From the NCBI GenBank assembly GCA_016293845.1, contig JAEDDH010000033.1, positions 1-26,417 of the forward strand: DNA of 26,417 bases. The letters are read 5' to 3'. This DNA is from Bacteroidales bacterium. GTDB taxonomy: Bacteria; Bacteroidota; Bacteroidia; Bacteroidales; UBA3824. The translations under genes were made by a program, and so were the position numbers. The notes under the pieces were generated by a model. The model was given only the letters and a program-made list of their open reading frames with translations, was not told where the DNA came from and searched no databases. Shown piece by piece: positions 13,131 to 20,586 of the stretch; position 1 is the first letter of the stretch, and each line of letters starts with the position of its first letter.

Positions 13131-14274
13131 GGAATATATTGCAAAACGTTTGGCGGAGGGTGCGAGCACTTTCGTTTTTTGCGGCGGGCGTAGGTCGAGG
13201 AAGACTTACGGCATTTTGACGTTTTTCCTACTCTCTGGCGTGATGGAGCGTATCGTGGTGAACATAGCCACCATGACGCAAGAGCAAGGTCGTTTAGGTA
13301 GCCACGCAGACGCAAAGGATATAATAAACAGCCATCCCGCTACTTTTGGAACTTACGAGGTGCTGGAGAGCCCGAGGGAGATACGAAACAAGAAAACGGG
13401 GACGAGGATATTTTTCAACTCGTATGCCGACAGCGAGACGGCAAAGGGTGTGGCGTGTGATTACCTCTTTTTGAACGAAGCAAACAAATTCAGCAAACAG
13501 CAATACATAGACCTTGCTGTGAACGCGCGGCGCGGGATTTTTATAGACTACAACCCTACCAAACGCTTTTGGATTGATGACTTCGTGCAGGAGTGCGATA
13601 TTTGCCACACAACGCCTTTTGACAATCCATACCTACCAAAGGTACAACTTGACTATTTTAGAACGCTGGAAGCCTTGGGAACGCGCGAGAATGCAACGGA
13701 GGTGGATATATATAACTACAAGGTGCAGGTGTTGGGTGAGTATTACGAGTTGAGCGGGGACATTTTCACGCGAGGTAATATCCATTTCGGCACGCCGTCC
13801 GAGCCGTTGCAAAGGTATATCATTTTCTGCGACCCGTCAGCCCTACGTGGTGCAGACTATTTCGCGTGTGTGCTTTCGGCTACTGACGGGCAGCATACAT
13901 GGGTAGTGGACACGCACAGCGTGAACGCTGGCACGCATTACGATGTGTGCAAGGTGCTGGAAGAGTGGTGCAAGTCGTATGATGTGGGTGCGATATATAT
14001 CGAGACAAACGGCTTGCAAGGAATAGAGTTTTACGAGTTTGCAAACAAATCTTTGCCTTACGTGCAGGGGTGGAACAGCAAGGGTAAGAAAGAGGAGCGT
14101 ATTTTGGCAAAGTATAACGCGATAACGTCTGATGTGTTGTTTGTGGAGAATGACAATAACCGCGCTTTCGTGCAACAGATATACGAGTTTTCTGTGCACC
14201 CGAAATGCGAGCACGATGACAATGTGGACGCGCTGGCAAGCACGCTGACGGCACGAAAATTCTTTGATTTATAA
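13111..14274 (+). CDS. terL: Terminase large subunit (DNA packaging ATPase-nuclease)
   Basis: The 387-residue protein has a terminase ATPase with P-loop GGRRSRKT (25-32) and a Walker B-like LFLNEAN (Asn122-Glu123), followed by a nuclease domain with Asp241 (CDPSALRGADY), Glu298 (IYIETNG) and Asp373 (HDDNVDAL). The first Walker residues are arginines rather than the common GGRGSGKS, and the Walker B has Asn instead of Asp, as in related phage terminases. The length is short for a TerL (usually 450-600 residues), suggesting a compact type. It cuts and drives DNA into capsids through the portal that follows. A promoter lies just behind the stop. Confidence 0.95.
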   Translation: MVRLKIEEYIAKRLAEGASTFVFCGGRRSRKTYGILTFFLLSGVMERIVVNIATMTQEQGRLGSHADAKDIINSHPATFGTYEVLESPREIRNKKTGTRIFFNSYADSETAKGVACDYLFLNEANKFSKQQYIDLAVNARRGIFIDYNPTKRFWIDDFVQECDICHTTPFDNPYLPKVQLDYFRTLEALGTRENATEVDIYNYKVQVLGEYYELSGDIFTRGNIHFGTPSEPLQRYIIFCDPSALRGADYFACVLSATDGQHTWVVDTHSVNAGTHYDVCKVLEEWCKSYDVGAIYIETNGLQGIEFYEFANKSLPYVQGWNSKGKKEERILAKYNAITSDVLFVENDNNRAFVQQIYEFSVHPKCEHDDNVDALASTLTARKFFDL

Positions 14275-14291
14275 AAATTTTTTGCATATTA

Positions 14292-14323
14292 TTTGCATAT
14301 ATCAAAAAAACGCCGTAACTTTG
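14292..14323 (+). promoter_or_regulatory. Bacteroidota-type promoter P5 (head-tail operon)
   Basis: TTTG (14292-14295) and TAACTTTG (14316-14323) are 20 nt apart. Transcription would begin near 14327, only about two bases before the portal ATG at 14329, so the mRNA would be almost leaderless. Confidence 0.75.
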
Positions 14324-14328
14324 CGGGC

Positions 14329-15300
14329 ATGAAAAGGATATCTGATTATATAGAGCAGTGGAGGTCGCGGCACAACCGCAGCGTTTTGTTTGAGAATACC
14401 CGCCCTTACGTTGATATTGCTATTTCTTCGTATCCGTTTGCGGATGCGATGTTTTACAATATCGTTGATATACTCACGGATATTTGCAACGATACGAAGT
14501 TTGTCTATAACGGTTTGCAAAAGCAGACCTTTGCAGCCTTTTCCGCTTTCTTCGATACCTACGGGCAGCAGGTGATGAACTTGCTTTTCGATGACGGGTT
14601 TGCGGTGATTAAGATTGACCGAACAAGCGGAATTTTCTTGCGACTGCTTGGTGTTGGTGAATATACCACGGAAACGCAAGGAACGCGGGTCAATGTTAAA
14701 GCGATAGACGGCGGCGAGGTGTATGTTATGCGCTCCCCGACCTTTTGTGCTGTTGGGAAGTCCGACCGGCAACTGCTGAAGCCGTACCTAAAATACCTTG
14801 ACAATGTGCTGAACGGCAGTAACACGGCGAATGAGCGGATGGGCGTGCTTATATCCGTGAGCCCCGAGAGCGTGAGCGGTGCACCGACACAGCCTACTTT
14901 GACAAAATGGGAGAAAGATGAGTTTGAAAAGAAACTCGGAGGGGATGAAAGCGAATACGGGATTTTGAAGAAGCAAAAGTCGGTGATACTTTTCCCTAAG
15001 CCCATGCGCTTTCAGACCATATCCCTGTCTTCGATTGATAACAAACTGACGGAGCGTGTGAAGATGTGCATTTTGGCGATTGCAGACCGTATAAAAGTGC
15101 CTGCAAACCAAATTGCTATCATAGACAGCGCAAACAGCCGCAGCCTATCGAACGGCGGCGAGTTGAGAGAGGGGGACAAAGCCAAATACAAGTCTTTCCG
15201 CCGTTTCTTAAATGCAACTTTTTGGCTGTTTGCCCGCGACTTGGGTTTGGGTGATATAGATTATATAATTAGCGGCGAGCCGCAAGAAAATACGTTGTAA
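14329..15300 (+). CDS. Portal protein
   Basis: The 323-residue protein is in the portal position, between terminase and prohead protease. It starts MKRISDYIEQWRSRHN and contains FAVIKIDRTSG and LRLLGVGEY segments, the mixed helix/strand body expected of an HK97/SPP1-type portal, and a later LLKPYLKYLDNVLNG helix. At 323 residues it is shorter than most portals (400-550). I use the ATG at 14329, because P5 would start transcription at about 14327; the in-frame TTG at 14293 lies inside the promoter. The ring of these proteins is the DNA entry channel and the site for the terminase. Confidence 0.8.
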   Translation: MKRISDYIEQWRSRHNRSVLFENTRPYVDIAISSYPFADAMFYNIVDILTDICNDTKFVYNGLQKQTFAAFSAFFDTYGQQVMNLLFDDGFAVIKIDRTSGIFLRLLGVGEYTTETQGTRVNVKAIDGGEVYVMRSPTFCAVGKSDRQLLKPYLKYLDNVLNGSNTANERMGVLISVSPESVSGAPTQPTLTKWEKDEFEKKLGGDESEYGILKKQKSVILFPKPMRFQTISLSSIDNKLTERVKMCILAIADRIKVPANQIAIIDSANSRSLSNGGELREGDKAKYKSFRRFLNATFWLFARDLGLGDIDYIISGEPQENTL

Positions 15301-15301
15301 G

Positions 15302-15937
15302 ATGGAAAGGCATATAATTAGGGACACGGTGCTTATTGGCGACTGGCAGGATGTGCAGGCTTTGCCGCTTTCTTCTATTACCAAGCGCGCTGATGATGTG
15401 GAGTTGCTGGATGGTATCATAGTCAAAGGCTATGAGATGAAATGGGGTACTACCAACGAAAACGGCGAAAGGTACGAACAAGGGTGCTTTGATGATTTCA
15501 TTTCCCGCTACTATCTCGCAAATGGGTTGAACGTGATTTTAGACGTACAACATGACGAACGCCCCGAGTGGTTGGTTGGGCGCGCGTTGTATATCGAGAC
15601 GAACAGCGTCGGTTTTTATATTGTCGGATATATACCGCGCAGCGAGCAGAATTTTGAAGCGGTGAAGAGTAAGTTACAAAACGGACTTTTACAAGGTTTT
15701 AGCAAGTGCGGGCTTGTAGAGGACAGCGAATGGAGATACAAGAAAGATGGGTCTTTCGATTACGAGTTAATCAAAAAGATTTCGCTTTTGTCAGTCTCGC
15801 TTGTTGCCACGCCTGCAAATGGTGTGGCTTTCGAGGATGTGGCAGAGACGCGCCGCAATAGGCTTACTTACGAAAACAAGACAAAACGCACGCAGGAGGG
15901 TGGTGCGATGAATAGATTATTTAACAAAACAAATTAA
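15302..15937 (+). CDS. HK97-type prohead protease
   Basis: The 211-residue protein belongs to the U35/HK97 prohead protease group. It has an opening VKGYEMKWGTTNENGERYEQG, a catalytic His84 in VQHDERPE and Ser134 in GFSKCG, then the SVSLVATPANG strand typical of the family's C-terminus. It would cleave the N-terminal scaffold domain of the major capsid protein and itself during maturation. Its start follows the portal stop by one base, and its end runs into the capsid gene through a weak AAGAGG. An AGGAGGG at 15894-15900 precedes an internal in-frame ATG at 15908, which I do not treat as a gene start. Confidence 0.9.
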   Translation: MERHIIRDTVLIGDWQDVQALPLSSITKRADDVELLDGIIVKGYEMKWGTTNENGERYEQGCFDDFISRYYLANGLNVILDVQHDERPEWLVGRALYIETNSVGFYIVGYIPRSEQNFEAVKSKLQNGLLQGFSKCGLVEDSEWRYKKDGSFDYELIKKISLLSVSLVATPANGVAFEDVAETRRNRLTYENKTKRTQEGGAMNRLFNKTN

Positions 15938-15943
15938 GAGGTT

Positions 15944-17182
15944 ATGAAGAAAAACTTTTTGATGAACTTGGGGCGTTTGCAAGGGATTAAGAACGCCCTC
16001 ACGGGGGACGCAAAGGATTTTGCGGATGCAGTGCTGGAGGCTTTTCAGTCTTTCGCAGACGATGAAGCCGAGCATGGTATCGATGAACTGACCGCGAAAG
16101 TGGAAGAGATTGCAGGCAATTTTGCGAGCAAGGAAGAGGTTGCTAACAAGATTGCCGAGGTGCGCGAGAGTATCATGCAGGTAGTGCGCGGCGGTGCTAC
16201 TGCAAAGACAGAGAACAAGATTAGCGGAAAAGTGGTTGAGCAAGTCGCAAACGCTATCTTGCGCAGCCGCTCTCACTCGGAGGCTATCAATGCTATTGAG
16301 GGCGTGATGACCAAAAACGATATTACAGGCTTGTCCTACCAACAGTTGGTTGACTACGTGCTGAATATCAAGCAGGATGACGCTGATGAGGTGTTTGACG
16401 CGCTGAACGTTACCCCGTTTGCAAAGTGGTTCTACGGCGAGTTGGACGGAAGCAACGCAGACCAAGTTGCAAAGCAGTGGGACAAAGCCTCGCAAAAGGG
16501 CGTTACCAAAGACCTGCAAACTCTCGCACTGAATGGTAAATCTATTGAGTGTAAAGAGGTGTACAAGATGCAGCGTATCGCTAACTCTGACCTCAATGCA
16601 GCAGAGGAAGCAGGTCAGCAGACCCAACTCCTTGCGAGTGCGGTTGCAGAGTTGCGCAAGTCCGTTAAAGCAGCAGCCGTTCGCGCAATGCTTATCGGCG
16701 ACAAAGTGAACAGCGGCAACAAGCAGATTACGTCCTTTGAGACTATCGGTACGAAGAAAGCAACAGACGCTTTCACCACGGTGCTTAATCCCGAGGGTTC
16801 AGAGGTTACACTGGTGGACTTGCTCCGTACCGTTAAAGAGGTGAAAGCAGACCGCAAGTGGCTGTTTATTACTTCCGCGCTTGAGGTACAACTCCGTAAG
16901 ATGGTATATGCTACCGGCGGCACGGCTACCATTATTGGGCTGGAGGATATGGCAAAGATGCTGGGTGTTGAGCGCGTTATCAACAAGGGCTACCTTGCAA
17001 ACGAAACCGGCTTGCACGCTATTGTTATGAGCCCAGATGAGTACCGCGTTAAAATCCGCAAGACGGTTGAGATACCGTTCCCCGAGTACAAAGAGAACGC
17101 TATGTATCTGCTCTATGAGATGGACATGGCAGGTGCTATCCACGGTATCAAGTCCACGGCTGTTTTGCGTGCCGCAGAGTAA
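15944..17182 (+). CDS. Major capsid protein, HK97 fold
   Basis: The 412-residue protein has an N-terminal acidic, coiled-coil-rich scaffold domain (about residues 1-85, such as ELTAKVEEIAGNFASKEEVANKI), then an HK97-type body. Body features are ALNVTPFAKWF, the AAEEAGQQTQ/LRKSVKAAAVRAML helix, a P-domain strand with ADRKWLFITSALEVQLRKMVY, and a C-terminal VEIPFPEYKENAMYLLYEMDM. The order protease then capsid and the length are those of HK97-like phages. The scaffold domain is probably removed near the junction at about residue 85-120. It forms the icosahedral shell. Confidence 0.9.
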   Translation: MKKNFLMNLGRLQGIKNALTGDAKDFADAVLEAFQSFADDEAEHGIDELTAKVEEIAGNFASKEEVANKIAEVRESIMQVVRGGATAKTENKISGKVVEQVANAILRSRSHSEAINAIEGVMTKNDITGLSYQQLVDYVLNIKQDDADEVFDALNVTPFAKWFYGELDGSNADQVAKQWDKASQKGVTKDLQTLALNGKSIECKEVYKMQRIANSDLNAAEEAGQQTQLLASAVAELRKSVKAAAVRAMLIGDKVNSGNKQITSFETIGTKKATDAFTTVLNPEGSEVTLVDLLRTVKEVKADRKWLFITSALEVQLRKMVYATGGTATIIGLEDMAKMLGVERVINKGYLANETGLHAIVMSPDEYRVKIRKTVEIPFPEYKENAMYLLYEMDMAGAIHGIKSTAVLRAAE

Positions 17183-17207
17183 CGAAATGAAAACACACTA
17201 AAATCGT

Positions 17208-17600
17208 ATGACCGTACAGGAATATAGGGATTTTGGATTGAACGTATCTGCCAATGTTTCCGCGCAAGTTTTGACGAGTGCGGAGGCGTTGGTGGAGCGT
17301 TGCTATATCAAACCTTTGCGCGGCGTGCTGCCCGCGGATGACGAGTTGGAGCGTGGTGCTCTGATGTGCCTTGCGTTTTTGTACGTGCTGGAGAGTAGTA
17401 ACACTTTCGCCACACGTGCTGGTGCAAAGGGAACGGCTATCACAGCGAGCACGCAAGCGAGCGGCGCGGACATGTTGAACGCAGTAGCGGCAAGGTGTCG
17501 CAGCGAGTTGGAACTCGTAGCGGGCGAATACGGCGCGGATGTACGGGCGTGCGATGATGTTTGTAAGGTGTTTTTTAGTACTAACTATTTAACTCTTTGA
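17208..17600 (+). CDS. Head-tail connector (adaptor) candidate
   Basis: The 130-residue protein is mostly helical (SAQVLTSAEALVERCYI, ELERGALMCLAFLYVLESSN) with a Gly/Ala-rich middle. The position after the major capsid protein and before the tail-tube genes, and the length, match gp6-type head-tail adaptor proteins that cap the portal. I see no motif that proves it. A neck-like protein of the gp10 type lies elsewhere (22683), so adaptor and neck functions appear separated in this genome. Confidence 0.6.
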   Translation: MTVQEYRDFGLNVSANVSAQVLTSAEALVERCYIKPLRGVLPADDELERGALMCLAFLYVLESSNTFATRAGAKGTAITASTQASGADMLNAVAARCRSELELVAGEYGADVRACDDVCKVFFSTNYLTL

Positions 17601-17604
17601 GACT

Positions 17605-18195
17605 ATGGCAAAATGTTTCGACGTTACGGGTTTTGTTGAGGATTGCAAAACGCAGCGGCAAAAATACACTGGGCGTGCGTTGCTTATCACTGGAGATAAT
17701 CAAGGTGGTACAGTGCAAAATGCTTCTGTGTTTTCTAACAACGGGATTACACTTACGCAAATAGAGCAAGACAAAGACTTCATAAATTTTGTTGATAATT
17801 GGTTAGGTCCAATAGTCACCGTTAGAATTGACGTGCAAAATCCGTTTGGCGTTACCATACAAGGTAACACGGATAGCGGTCGCGTTTTATACACAAAGAC
17901 AATACCCGTGTCTATCCCTGCGACGCGCGACGGAAAAGCAGAGGCGTTTATCATGGGATTGCAGAAAGGGCTATACGGTTCTGCCGCTATTGTGTTGGAG
18001 ACTTTCGGAGTTTCCGACAATAACGACATTTTCGGTGCGTATAGCCCGCTCCGTCTTGACCCTACGAGTGTAACGCGGAGCGAATACGAAAACGGAGGCG
18101 CGTGGTCTTTCAACATCGTTTGCGAAGAACTTTTGCCAAATGTCGTTTGCGCGATGACAAAGTTAAGTGCAGCACTTGACAGACTTAATGCTTAG
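17605..18195 (+). CDS. Tail-tube-like protein, paralogue 1
   Basis: The 196-residue beta-rich protein starts MAKCFDVTGFVEDC. It carries blocks shared with the next gene: VQNPFGVTIQGNTDSG, YTKTIPV, ATRDGKAEAFIMGLQK and NNDIFGAYS, plus YENGGAWSFN near the end. The position between connector and lysis genes and the beta-rich composition point to a major tail-tube protein. A minor structural or head-decoration role is the alternative. The leader before its start (TTTGAGACTATGGC) is almost the same as that of the next gene, so the duplication included the start region. Confidence 0.65.
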   Translation: MAKCFDVTGFVEDCKTQRQKYTGRALLITGDNQGGTVQNASVFSNNGITLTQIEQDKDFINFVDNWLGPIVTVRIDVQNPFGVTIQGNTDSGRVLYTKTIPVSIPATRDGKAEAFIMGLQKGLYGSAAIVLETFGVSDNNDIFGAYSPLRLDPTSVTRSEYENGGAWSFNIVCEELLPNVVCAMTKLSAALDRLNA

Positions 18196-18231
18196 GCAAA
18201 TTTTTTAATAACTTTTTAATTCTTTGAGATT

Positions 18232-18852
18232 ATGGCAAAATGTTTTGATGTTACGGGTTATATTGAGCCTTGTAACGTGGTGCGAGACAAATATACCGGT
18301 AGGGGGTTATTGCTGACTGGTAGGAGTGGAGGTGTGTCTGTGAATTCGGATATAACTTTTAACCAAAATGGTATTTCTGTTTCGCAAATAGCAGGCAAAT
18401 CTGAATTTTCTGGAGAGTTAGGATTGGTGCAAAATTGGAATAAAAACGGAGGTAAAGTAGTACCCGTTATTATTGACGTGCAAAATCCTTTTGGAGTTAC
18501 CGTGCAAGGTAACACGGATAGCGGATTTGCAACGTACACAAAGACAATACCCGTTACTATCCAAGCAACACGCGACGGAAAAGCGGAAGAGTTTATCATG
18601 GGCTTGCAGAAAAATAATGAACCTACTATTTTGATTTTAGAAAGTAGTGGAATTGACGATGTAGGTGGTCGTTCTAACAACGACATTTTTGGCGCGTACA
18701 GCACTATCCATCTTGACATTGCGAGCGTAACGAGGAACGAATACGAGAATGGCGGCGCGTGGTCTTTCAACCTAATTTGTGAAGAACCAGTGCCTAATGT
18801 CGTTTGCACGATTGTAGGATTAGAAAAAGCACTTGACGAACTCAATGTCTAA
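18232..18852 (+). CDS. Tail-tube-like protein, paralogue 2
   Basis: The 206-residue protein is a tandem paralogue of the preceding gene, starting MAKCFDVTGYIEPC. The shared core blocks (FGVTVQGNTDSG, YTKTIPVTI, ATRDGKAEEFIMGLQK, NNDIFGAYS) are kept. Extra residues occur in the loops (for example FSGELGLVQNWNKNGG and GIDDVGGRSNN). Loop divergence with a conserved core suggests two tube-like proteins with different surfaces, perhaps one major and one minor or terminator-type. No frameshift is visible. Which one forms the tube cannot be told from sequence. Confidence 0.65.
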   Translation: MAKCFDVTGYIEPCNVVRDKYTGRGLLLTGRSGGVSVNSDITFNQNGISVSQIAGKSEFSGELGLVQNWNKNGGKVVPVIIDVQNPFGVTVQGNTDSGFATYTKTIPVTIQATRDGKAEEFIMGLQKNNEPTILILESSGIDDVGGRSNNDIFGAYSTIHLDIASVTRNEYENGGAWSFNLICEEPVPNVVCTIVGLEKALDELNV

Positions 18853-18867
18853 GCAGTAAGCAGCAAG

Positions 18868-19098
18868 ATGAAGGCTTATATCACTTTTTCCGTTTTGGCG
18901 TTGATTGCCGCCGCAATGCTTATCGGTGGTTTTGTTATGCCTCCGATGGGTGTTGTGGATGGCAGCGTGCTAAAATCCGCCGCGGTGCTTTTCGGCTTTG
19001 CCGCCCTCGCTGTGCTTATGCACGCCGTAGACAAAGGGGTAGGGGCAAAGTTAGAGCACGGGGACACCAAACTTACTATAAGCGATGACAAGGAGTAG
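18868..19098 (+). CDS. Holin candidate
   Basis: The 76-residue protein has two strongly hydrophobic stretches (about residues 5-25 and 36-55) separated by a short Gly/Pro turn (PPMGVVDGS), and a charged tail (KLEHGDTKLTISDDKE). This fits a two-helix holin that permeabilises the inner membrane. It directly precedes the endolysin and spanin genes, the expected order of a lysis cassette. Another small membrane protein cannot be excluded, and no family signature is certain. Confidence 0.6.
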   Translation: MKAYITFSVLALIAAAMLIGGFVMPPMGVVDGSVLKSAAVLFGFAALAVLMHAVDKGVGAKLEHGDTKLTISDDKE

Positions 19099-19558
19099 CG
19101 ATTACATAGGAATGGAGCGGGCAGGCTTGCTTTTCGAGGTGCAGAAATTTTTTGCGCTCTCGGAGTTAGTCTGCCCGCACGTTTTGCAGCGCGATGGGGA
19201 CAAGGCGTGGCGGTATCTACATACCGACCTATTGCGCGTCCTATTGTGGCTCCGTGTGGAGTTGCTGCAAGTGCCTTTGGTGTGCAACACGAAGACGCTC
19301 AAACAGCGCGGATTTCGTTGCAACTGCTGTGAGTTGGTGAAGTCAAAGACGGAGAAAGGGAGACTTTATGTTTCGCCGCACATGTTGGGGATGGGCGTTG
19401 ATTTGTCAAGCCCCGACATGACCGCGGGGGAAATGCGGGAAAAGATAAAAGAAAACGCTATATTTGCGCCGTGTAATGTGCGAATAGAGGCGGATGTTAA
19501 TTGGTTGCACATAGACGTGTTACCGCAAGAAAAAATAGTGTATGAGTTCAAGGCGTAA
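19085..19558 (+). CDS. M15-type peptidase endolysin
   Basis: The 157-residue protein contains the zinc-binding motifs of peptidase M15: SPHMLGMGVDLS with His99 and Asp106, and NWLHID with His142. These enzymes cleave peptidoglycan peptides. It also has several Cys (RCNCCELV). No export signal is visible, so it would need the holin. The start is uncertain: I use ATG 19085, which overlaps the holin gene by 14 bases; ATG 19112 is an alternative. The stop overlaps the spanin start region. Confidence 0.8.
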   Translation: MTRSSDYIGMERAGLLFEVQKFFALSELVCPHVLQRDGDKAWRYLHTDLLRVLLWLRVELLQVPLVCNTKTLKQRGFRCNCCELVKSKTEKGRLYVSPHMLGMGVDLSSPDMTAGEMREKIKENAIFAPCNVRIEADVNWLHIDVLPQEKIVYEFKA

Positions 19559-20054
19559 TAGTTCCACGTGGAACACATGGTTATTTGTCTTTTTCATGTG
19601 TTTTGTGTTGGTTGGGTGTGTTCCACGTGGAACAGTTACTAGCACACGCGACAGCGTTTTTGTGGAGCGTTATGTTGAGCGTTACGATACGGCTTACATG
19701 GTAGCCCCCGACACGGCGGCACTCCGTCTGCTGGTGGAGTGCGACAGCAATAACAATGCTATTTTGGCGATGTTAGAGAGCGAGAGGGGAGAGCGTATCA
19801 ATGCAAGCGCGAAAGCCACGAACACGGGCGGCGCGTTGCTGGTGGATGTGGAGTGCGGGGAGGATAGTTTGCGCGTGCTGGTGGAGCAGTTGAGGGAGAC
19901 AATACGCACCACAAGCGCACACAATGAGGTGCAGGTGGTAAAAGAAAAATACGTGCCGCCCTTTGCCAAATTCACGATGTGGTGGTTTTGGATAACGGCG
20001 GCGATACTGCTGACTATTTCAGCGGTGAAAATTTATAGCAGATTTTTTGCATAA
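19542..20054 (+). CDS. Unimolecular spanin (u-spanin) candidate
   Basis: The 170-residue protein has an N-terminal lipoprotein signal (basic SSRRNSSTWNT, hydrophobic core, lipobox FVLVGC with Cys26) and a C-terminal hydrophobic helix (about residues 147-166). Between them lies a charged, helical periplasmic domain that includes TRDSVFVERYVERYDTA. A lipoprotein anchor at one end and a transmembrane helix at the other is the design of u-spanins, which bridge outer and inner membranes during lysis. It is last in the lysis cassette. The 5' coding region carries two parS-type palindromes, at 19560-19575 and 19619-19634. The ATG at 19542 overlaps the endolysin end. Confidence 0.75.
   Translation: MSSRRNSSTWNTWLFVFFMCFVLVGCVPRGTVTSTRDSVFVERYVERYDTAYMVAPDTAALRLLVECDSNNNAILAMLESERGERINASAKATNTGGALLVDVECGEDSLRVLVEQLRETIRTTSAHNEVQVVKEKYVPPFAKFTMWWFWITAAILLTISAVKIYSRFFA
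19560..19575. promoter_or_regulatory. parS-type site inside the spanin gene, site 1
   Basis: AGTTCCACGTGGAACA matches the parS palindrome TGTTNCACGTGNAACA at 15 of 16 positions (first base A). It begins directly after the endolysin stop, in codons 7-12 of the spanin gene. Confidence 0.65.
19619..19634. promoter_or_regulatory. parS-type site inside the spanin gene, site 2
   Basis: TGTTCCACGTGGAACA matches the parS consensus at all 16 positions (N = C/G). It lies 59 bp, centre to centre, from site 1. The same palindrome is read in different codon phases at the two sites (S-T-W-N versus P-R-G-T), so protein coding does not explain it. Confidence 0.75.
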
Positions 20055-20056
20055 TG

Positions 20057-20088
20057 TTTGCAGGGACGAGAAAAAAGTCGTAACTTTG
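20057..20088 (+). promoter_or_regulatory. Bacteroidota-type promoter P6 (tail operon)
   Basis: TTTG (20057-20060) and TAACTTTG (20081-20088) are 20 nt apart, starting right behind the spanin stop. Transcription would begin near 20092 with a leader of about 15 nt before the ATG at 20107. Confidence 0.75.
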
Positions 20089-20106
20089 CGCAAAAGAATT
20101 GAAACA

Positions 20107-20550
20107 ATGAAAAAGGAGCGAAAAGCGTTTATTTTGGCACGTGTGCGCGAGATTGCGAATAGCGAGCGTATAGACGGCGCAATGCGTAATGACTTGCAAG
20201 CGTTTTGCAGCGAGTTGGGCGTGGAATACCGCGTGGGTAACTGCGATAACTGCGCAAGGGATACAGCGGTGCAGATATACGCTATTTTGCGCACCAAGTC
20301 GAGCACGGATAGGGTGTGCGTACTGAAAAATGAGCGGTATCACTACGTATGGAGAGCGAAAGGCAAGGCGCATATTTATCCCGAGACGCTTACGGATGAG
20401 TATGCGCGTGAGTTGCTGGATAGCGGCATTTTGAAAGAGGACTTTTTCCAAGTCTTACCGCCTACGAAAGATGAACTTTCGGCGAGCGTTGAAGAGACAT
20501 CGCAAGCCGATGGAGATATAGAAAGCACAGCCGAGACGGCAGGGCAGTGA
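20107..20550 (+). CDS. Hypothetical protein with CxxC motif
   Basis: The 147-residue protein has an Arg/Lys/Glu-rich helical N-terminus, a GNCDNCARD motif (Cys46, Cys49), a beta-like RYHYVWRAKGKAHIYPE segment and an acidic, low-complexity tail (about residues 115-147). I start it at 20107 rather than the upstream TTG at 20047, because the latter lies within promoter P6. As first gene of the tail operon, it could be an assembly factor or a host-directed regulator. No family was recognised. The CxxC and charge pattern suggest possible nucleic-acid or metal binding. Confidence 0.6.
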   Translation: MKKERKAFILARVREIANSERIDGAMRNDLQAFCSELGVEYRVGNCDNCARDTAVQIYAILRTKSSTDRVCVLKNERYHYVWRAKGKAHIYPETLTDEYARELLDSGILKEDFFQVLPPTKDELSASVEETSQADGDIESTAETAGQ

Positions 20551-20586
20551 TAGGTTTTTTCATGATAATTGGATTTATTGTTAGTT

